DNA from: Plakobranchus ocellatus
Taxonomy: Eukaryota; Mollusca; Gastropoda; Plakobranchidae
NCBI GenBank assembly: GCA_019648995.1
Contig: BLXT01002301.1
Coordinates: 1,387,052-1,409,757 of the forward strand
Length of the DNA: 22,706 nucleotides
Reading direction: 5' to 3'
Part shown: positions 17,198-22,706 of the stretch, piece after piece
Layout: each line of letters begins with the position of its first letter
Numbering within the stretch: the first letter of the stretch is position 1
Position numbers and translations under genes: made by a program
The notes under the pieces: generated by a model
The model's database searches: none
Seen by the model: the letters and a program-made list of their open reading frames with translations, nothing else
Told to the model about the DNA's origin: nothing

Positions 17198-18052
17198 GTA
17201 GACTATGCTTTAGTTTAGGCACATTTCCTCCTTATTTTATTTTTAAAACATTTATATCTACTACCAACCGGATTCAAAATCAGTTGATGATACTAAGCAT
17301 TGACCATGAGCATCGATTTCAAATCAGTTCTTGATGATGGTGTTTTTGATGATATCCTTTTAAGGTTTTATGAGTTCGTAAATACATCTTTATCTACTTT
17401 CGAACCTAGATCATATTTACTCTAGAGACCGCTTTTCTTGAAATAGAATTGCAGGTCTAAATCTGGCTTAGTTCTAATTTTTAGCCCCAAGTTTTAGTGA
17501 CTACTTTCTCAAAGATTTATTTTAGTACTTAATATAAATCTCCTTAGCTTAAGTAGCCATTATGTTTTGGATTGGATATTAAATATGGATTTGAAGACAT
17601 TGAAACTCTGCCCCATTTTTAGCAATCATGTTTTGGACGGTTAAATAGATAGGGCTGGGATTAGATCGAAGATTAGTCAGCATGTTTAGTGACTTTTTTT
17701 TTACTGTTTTTCTCACTCTTTGTTTGTTTGTTTGTTTATTCTTATTATAACATGTTCTATCTTTATTATTTCACGGCTCTTTAAACATGAACTTGAGAAG
17801 AAAACAACAGAGTGATAGAAAAAAAATGCATGAAGAGACACTTTCTAATTTATAACATGCACATCATTAGCACATGAAAATAGAACAAAAGAAGAAAAGA
17901 GAGAAACTTATAGGCACAAGGATGCTGATACAAACAACAGATAAATGGTTAGACATAGAAACTAAAAGATCGGATCTATGAGGGCAATGGGACTTGACCG
18001 ACAAAACCAAACAAGAAGTTCGAAACAATCAAACAAACAACAAAAAACTAAC
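17198..18052. other. Downstream of gene B: no further module exon seen
   Basis: Searched by eye on the plus strand for counterparts of gene A exons 4-6 and none found. It contains CTAGGTCTAAATCT-type repeat words (about 17405-17465). On the minus strand, AATAAA at 17762..17767 could serve as a poly(A) signal for the candidate exon at 18053. Confidence 0.5.
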
Positions 18053-18223
18053 CAAGAACCAGCAGTTAATCCGCCAGCTTAGCCTTTTCACGGATGTCTG
18101 GAACAGCACAGCATTGTTCTGGTGGTCTTTCTCAAGGTTGTGAAACATGTAAAGAAGCACATTTGACACGTGCCTGTACAGCTTAGGACAGTCAATGCCA
18201 GTGTCATTAAAGCATGCCATAGT
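18053..18223 (-). CDS. Candidate minus-strand exon of unrecognised protein
   Basis: A 171-base, phase 0-0 candidate between a strong minus-strand acceptor (TTTCTGTCCTACAG) and a moderate donor (GTTAGT, complement of 18047..18052). It reads TMACFNDTGIDC, then PKLYRHVSNVLLYMFHNLEK and onward, with the look of amphipathic helices. GC content is visibly higher than in the flanks, as in the gene A exons. Without splicing the frame runs from 18265 to a stop at 18029. The C-x7-C spacing resembles C4-C5 of the gene A module, but nothing else aligns well, so I do not assign it to that family. A helical-repeat (HEAT/ARM-like) protein is possible. Confidence 0.4.
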
Positions 18224-18815
18224 CTGTAGGACAGAAATCAGTCTTTCCTGGCACGTGTTAGGCATGTTGAAAAGTTAATTACATACTACACAATAACTTG
18301 ATCCTTTCGCCCCATAACATGGGGCCATATTCCACATCACACAGATTAAGAAACAAAAGAATGTGCTGCTAGAAGTAACATAAAAAACAAACAAAAAAAA
18401 AACAAGTTATGAATAATGTAATTTGTATTCAAAGCGTGGATGCTGTTGACTAAATGATAATCATAAGCAGCGGTGAAAAACTGCAAACAACCATAAAATA
18501 ACGAAGAAAATGTGATCTTACTCTCTGATTTGTATGAATATTAAACATAACCTTGTTTTGGTAAAACTTTACCATCCTGCAAAATTTTATCATTTTCAGT
18601 ATGTGCTGTGTTTACTGAACAGATCTTGATCACATGACAGCTGTTGACAAAATGGCATAGCCAAAATATTTGGACAATAAGACATATTACCTTATTTCTT
18701 CAAAGGCCTTAGCAGTAAAGGTAATGTTGGGGAGATTGAGCAAATACTAAAAAAAAAAAAAAAAAAAAAACATCTATAAGCTACAGCTAAACATTAATAT
18801 CTGGTCGGGCTGTTG
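18224..18815. other. Gene-free interval before the right-hand duplication
   Basis: AT-rich, with a perfect inverted repeat GCCCCAT/ATGGGGC at 18309..18325 and a 22-base poly(A) run at 18749..18770. No exon is seen beyond the possible upstream extension of the minus-strand frame to 18265. Confidence 0.5.
18749..18770 (+). repeat. Poly(A) run near duplication breakpoint
   Basis: 22 uninterrupted A residues ending 46 bases before the start of homology with the left copy. It may be the tail of a retroposed sequence; no target-site duplication was identified. Confidence 0.9.
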
Positions 18816-19302
18816 TTGCATTAGCTTATTTGAGTAAAATTTCATTCCTCTCTCACGATTACTTCAGAAATTGCTTATAAGATGCAGCGTTCTTTTTTCC
18901 ATTAATACAATTTCAGCTGAACCAAGGGATATTTTATAACTATGTCAGCTATGCTTTTCTTCTCTAGTTTTTTTTTTTTGTTGTTGTTGTTGTTTTCTTT
19001 TTTGTTGAAGAAAAATATTTCAGTTTGTTTTATTGTACTGGTAGATCTGAAGCCACCAATCTTGACCAATTATTTTGTACGCACTGGTGTTAATGTAGAT
19101 TCTAACATAATAATTTCTTAAATGAAGTCTTACGATATTTGGCCGAGGACATCTTTTTTTATCAGATCTGTGACCATATTGAGCGATGTGTACACATGTA
19201 GGAACGGGAATGAAAGTTAGAAAATCAGACCATTCAGGATAGCTGTGTTGCTGATTTTTAATAAACGTCTTGGAGGCGAAGGTTAAGTTTAGTTTAAATT
19301 TT

Positions 19303-19432
19303 GTAAATAGCCAGTGTACGAAAAGTGATCTCAGGCTTTCATACCGTTTCTCAAATCAGGGTGTCAGTGATGGGGCTCAAACCTGCGACAGGAAAGCCCC
19401 TGCAGATCTAAAGGCAGATTCGCTATCATCAA
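19303..19432 (-). mobile_element. tRNA-derived SINE remnant (family 1), duplicated copy
   Basis: Orthologous position to 1281..1421, with the B box GGTTTGAGCCC on the minus strand of 19373..19383. Confidence 0.6.
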
Positions 19433-20541
19433 AAACCTTGAATCTGGAATTCTTCCTCACTAATTGTATGTCTAAGACGTTGAAAACAACAAAAGAAACT
19501 TGTGTACGTTTTTTTTTTTGTAGCTCCAGATATACTAATTGTCTCTTTTAACATGTGTCCAATTACTACATCCAAGCTTGCAGGCCCCCTAGAATGGAGC
19601 TCTTTTCATTTTTTCGTAAATTGACATCCCTTAAGAAGTAAATTAAAAAAAAAAAAAGTAGACGTTCAGAGTTTTTTATTGCTTAAAAAATAAATTAAAA
19701 ACTAACAACGTGTAACATCAACCGTCTGTTTTTCAAGCTTGATAATCGCCCAAAGAATCATTCAAAACAAAAAAAGTAAAAAAAAATTACTCTTACGAAA
19801 GGGTAATAAAACAAAATTAGTTTCTATGATTTTTGTATTACTTCACAACTCATTGTTATGGAACCTGCCCTTTTAAAACAGCATAAAAAGAGAACACTAG
19901 TGAATCTGTGTGACTGGTAACATGGCCAAACATATTCCTTGGTAGTCTCAATTCTTTTACATAAGGATGTGCGAAACTTTCGACTTATGGAACGATTTTT
20001 TAGTGTCAATTTTTTATTTCCCTGATAAAGACATAAACATTTGAGCATACGAATATAATATTACTGAAATTATTTATTTCTGTCAAAAGATTAGGATGCA
20101 ATCTTTGTATGTAAAGATAATAATAGCAAAATGGTGAATCTCCATCTGTGGACATAAAGTCTTGTTTAGTATTCACAATAATCATAAATCTCCGGGAATA
20201 ATTGCTATTTAATAATAGGGAAAAAAACGTTTCAGTATAATGAGTGGACATAATAAGTGTCATGTCCTCGACTTAAACTTAGCTTACACTTTCAAAGGAT
20301 TTTCTTTCTGGCCTTGACCATTATAACAATTATGAAATTTATTATTCCTAAAAAGCCAAAAGTATGCCCTTGCTATTCAACACAGCACACATTTCTTTTT
20401 TTTTTTTCGCTTTTCTCTATTCTTGTGGTGAACCTTAGCGAGCAACTGCTGGATAACTTGGCCTTCAAATCGCTATATCAAGTTACGCATTTCTCAATCC
20501 AAATCGGTGTCTTTATCCAAAATACATTTCACAGCTAGTAC

Positions 20542-20554
20542 TGACCTTTAACGT
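20542..20554. promoter_or_regulatory. DR1-like site upstream of gene C, weakened
   Basis: Counterpart of 2484..2496 with one substitution, so the minus strand reads ACGTTAAAGGTCA. One half-site stays perfect. Confidence 0.2.
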
Positions 20555-20759
20555 TTACGACAGTAAACCAAAACCACTGCATGGCACTTGCTACCTACAA
20601 AAATAAGGATATTTAAGGCGCCCTAATTATCATGGAACAAAGTAATGGCTTCTGGCTATTGTTCCAAAATGAGAGTCCTAAAGGGTGGCCGCATAAAAAA
20701 AAAAAAAAATTATATACCTCAGTTGTCTATATTCTGTATCTAAGGTAAAATTGCCAACG

Positions 20760-20948
20760 CATTTAACTGTAGCTGAAAACTGGTTGCGCAGTGAAATATG
20801 AAGCTTCTGCTCCACGAGATTTCCACAGATGGCCACAGAAATGTCCATCCGGTCAATTAAACATAATGGGATGCGATGATGACCACGGTCAAGGCCGAGA
20901 GTTTTTTGGTGAGTATAAATAAAGGAGATATCTGGTCTCCTAGTCGTT
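20760..20948 (+). promoter_or_regulatory. Core promoter of gene C (TATA at 20914-20923)
   Basis: TATAAATAAA at 20914..20923 with the flanking GGTCAAGGCC and downstream GGAGATATCTGG conserved from gene A. The T run before the TATA box is shorter here. Gene C therefore has its own promoter and is probably expressed. Confidence 0.75.
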
Positions 20949-21058
20949 GCTCGAAGTGTTGCGTGTCCAGGTCTCCTCGAGTCTGAAGATTCTTTTACAG
21001 CTTGTCAGAAAAATTGTCTCACTGTCTGGCCAAAGCAATTCCTGCTCAACCAACAAAC

Positions 21059-21104
21059 ATGTGGAAACTTCTCGCTCTCCTGCCTTGCCTCATGCTTGTG
21101 GCTG
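21059..21104 (+). CDS. Gene C exon 1: signal peptide
   Basis: 46 bases encoding the same 15 residues as gene A exon 1, with a perfect GTAAGT donor. The same ACAAACATG start context is kept. Confidence 0.9.
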
Positions 21105-22588
21105 GTAAGTTTCTTTGGTTAGTTTTCAGACTAAACATCGTCAACTTTGAAGAACTGTATTCCAAGAAAAGAAGCACCATGCCAATATGTAGGCAAGATT
21201 CATGATACATTCTATTCTTTGAAAAGTCACTTTATGCAAAGAAAAATGCCGAAACATATTTGAACAGAAATTTAAGTCATTCAATATGGCTCTCTTGAAA
21301 TAAGTATAATGAAAAGAATTGAATATAAATAATTATATATAAAAATCATCTTACTTTTTATGAAAACAGCTTAGTAGGATTAATAATAAATTTAATGCTT
21401 TCAATTGAATTTCTTATTGAATGGAAATTAAACACTGAAATCAAGGTACGATATGTGACTGCATTATTTTCCCCCTTTAAATTAAACTTTTCTACGAGAG
21501 AAGTTGGTTCTAAACAAGCTACCATACCAATATTTTAAATTAATAACTTGAACTCATTTCAAGATGTTTAGTGATGTCCTCATTACAATCAAAAAGTGCC
21601 AAGAACTCTTATTCAACAGAAACAGATCTAAATCCATTGCAGCAAAAAGTCTCATAAAACACGGTTGAACGTCCTTTTCAAAGCTCTAACGAAACGAAGG
21701 CAATTACTCCTGTAAGCTAAATGATTTCTTTTACATGTTTAAATGTAGAGAGGGGAATATAGCTATATGTGCGAAATGCCAACAGAAAGTTCATATCTTT
21801 AAAATCAGCTTAATCTTTCGAGAAGGCACCAAGGCTCATTTGACTGGGCTAATTGAAAACAAAAGTTTACCTTAAAGTAAAATAAGGTACGGTTGCAGCC
21901 GCTAATAAAGCTGTTTTGATATATGGTGACGTTTGTAGAGCTACAGTTCTTGCGGCCAGAAATAGTTTACTTCTTCGAATCTACAGGGACCCAGCATTGA
22001 ACCCACTACCTGCCCTCTGGCCAGGTAAACACCCGAAACAAGGTGTAGTGACAAAGAATAATAGTAATAAAAATTAATAAAAATTTATTTCATGCAACAA
22101 AAAGACGATAAATGCTAGCTATCAAATAGCCTATGAATTGTTTTTTATCCTTATAACTTGTGGCTACTTGTACAGACAGCCTTGCTTTTTCCCACCAGAA
22201 AACAATAAAGCTTAAGAAATTTCTTATGTTTCTTTGCATTGCTCAGTTTGTTCGAGTTAAGATGTTTGAGAAAGCCGTGATCTTAAGATAAGTTGTATCA
22301 GCCAAATCCCCTGTAGCAGGTCTCTGCGCAGTTAGGCACGATTTATGTTTGTTATCTCTCCTGTAAAGACATTCTAGTTTCGGTTAGTATTGATGAATAG
22401 TTTCCAGAAAATGGGGTCATAATTCGTGTATCTATTTTTCCTTATTTTCCTGTTGTTTCAGAGGTCAAAGGTGACTGTTCGGAACTGCTGGCCTGTGAAA
22501 ACATTATTACCGAGAGCAGCTTCTTTGCCGAGGACACTGGTGTGGTTGGCTACATGAACGAAGCTGAGGTTATGGATGTCATATGCAC
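21059..22588 (+). CDS. Gene C (5' part): recent copy of gene A
   Basis: Exons 21059-21104 and 22462-22588, then cut by the window end inside intron 2. The signal peptide is identical to gene A. In the second exon, the residues matching 30 and 52 change (Thr to Ile, Ala to Val) and one other base change is synonymous. All cysteines seen (C1-C3) and both reading phases are kept. The rest of the gene, presumably exons 3-6, should lie to the right. Confidence 0.88.
21105..22461 (+). other. Gene C intron 1
   Basis: 1357 bases, aligned along its whole length with gene A intron 1, including the tRNA-like repeat. Confidence 0.85.
21977..22060 (-). mobile_element. tRNA-like SINE head in gene C intron 1
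   Basis: Duplicated copy of the element at 3905..3990 with the same B-box word on the minus strand. Confidence 0.45.
22462..22588 (+). CDS. Gene C exon 2: C1-C3 half of module 1
   Basis: 127 bases, acceptor TGTTTCAG, same phases as gene A exon 2. The donor is GTGCGT and not GTACGT. Confidence 0.9.
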
Positions 22589-22706
22589 GTGCGTAAATTT
22601 TTGCCACCTGGCTTAGAACAAAACATAGCCTAAGTTAAAAAATAAACCCATATCCACCAAACTTTTAGTAGTGAATTAATTTTTCTTTAAACTTTGTGTA
22701 TGTGTG

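Larger units (their letters stand above)
18816..22706 (+). repeat. Right copy of long direct segmental duplication
   Basis: Colinear with 800..4618, at an offset of about 18.02 kb on the left rising to 18.09 kb at exon 2 through small indels. Notable indels are about 18 extra bases near 21940 and an added GTTCGAGTTAAGATG stretch near 22250 in this copy, and a shorter TA run near 21340. It continues past the window end. Confidence 0.93.

Noticed and set aside
18029..18265. Minus-strand frame as an inverted member of the six-cysteine family
   Set aside because: Only one cysteine spacing (C-x7-C) matches; the surrounding residues and exon phases (0-0 against 2-1) do not.

Overview
This is a piece of an animal nuclear genome. 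It is AT-rich and gene-sparse, with GT-AG introns of 0.7 to 2 kb, a TATA-box promoter, tRNA-derived SINE copies and many microsatellites. The style fits a gastropod or other lophotrochozoan invertebrate, but nothing here fixes the species. No bacterial, phage or CRISPR feature is visible.

The window is organised around a small tandem family of secreted, cysteine-rich proteins that I do not recognise by name. Gene A (CDS 3001..9650, plus strand, six coding exons) is complete and encodes 230 residues: a 15-residue signal peptide, two tandem six-cysteine modules, and a short cationic tail. Each module is encoded by a pair of exons. The two pairs have the same intron phases (1-2-1 and 1-2-1), and the internal intron falls one residue after the third cysteine in both, so the protein arose by internal duplication of an exon pair. 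Gene B (exons at 15833..15959 and 17070..17197) is an older, diverged relative in which only the first module is found; its first and last exons are uncertain. Gene C (from 21059) is a recent copy of gene A that runs off the right end.

Layout: 1..799 is gene-free. 800..4618 is the left copy of a long direct duplication (upstream flank, promoter, exon 1, intron 1, exon 2). 4619..9860 is the rest of gene A with its poly(A) signal. 9860..15487 is repeat-rich intergenic DNA with SINE pieces, a 70-nt hairpin, a 54-bp tandem repeat and an (ATC)n tract. 15488..17197 is gene B. 18053..18223 is a GC-richer, coding-like candidate exon on the minus strand. 18816..22706 is the right copy of the duplication, with the promoter and first two exons of gene C.

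The copies show at least two duplication ages. A and C align through introns and promoter (about 98% identical by eye near the gene, nearer 90% in the distal flank), whereas B matches only in its exons. The family is therefore a growing tandem array of modular secreted proteins, and phase-1 module boundaries allow modules to be gained or lost without breaking frame. Functions are not assigned because no named domain could be recognised from sequence alone.
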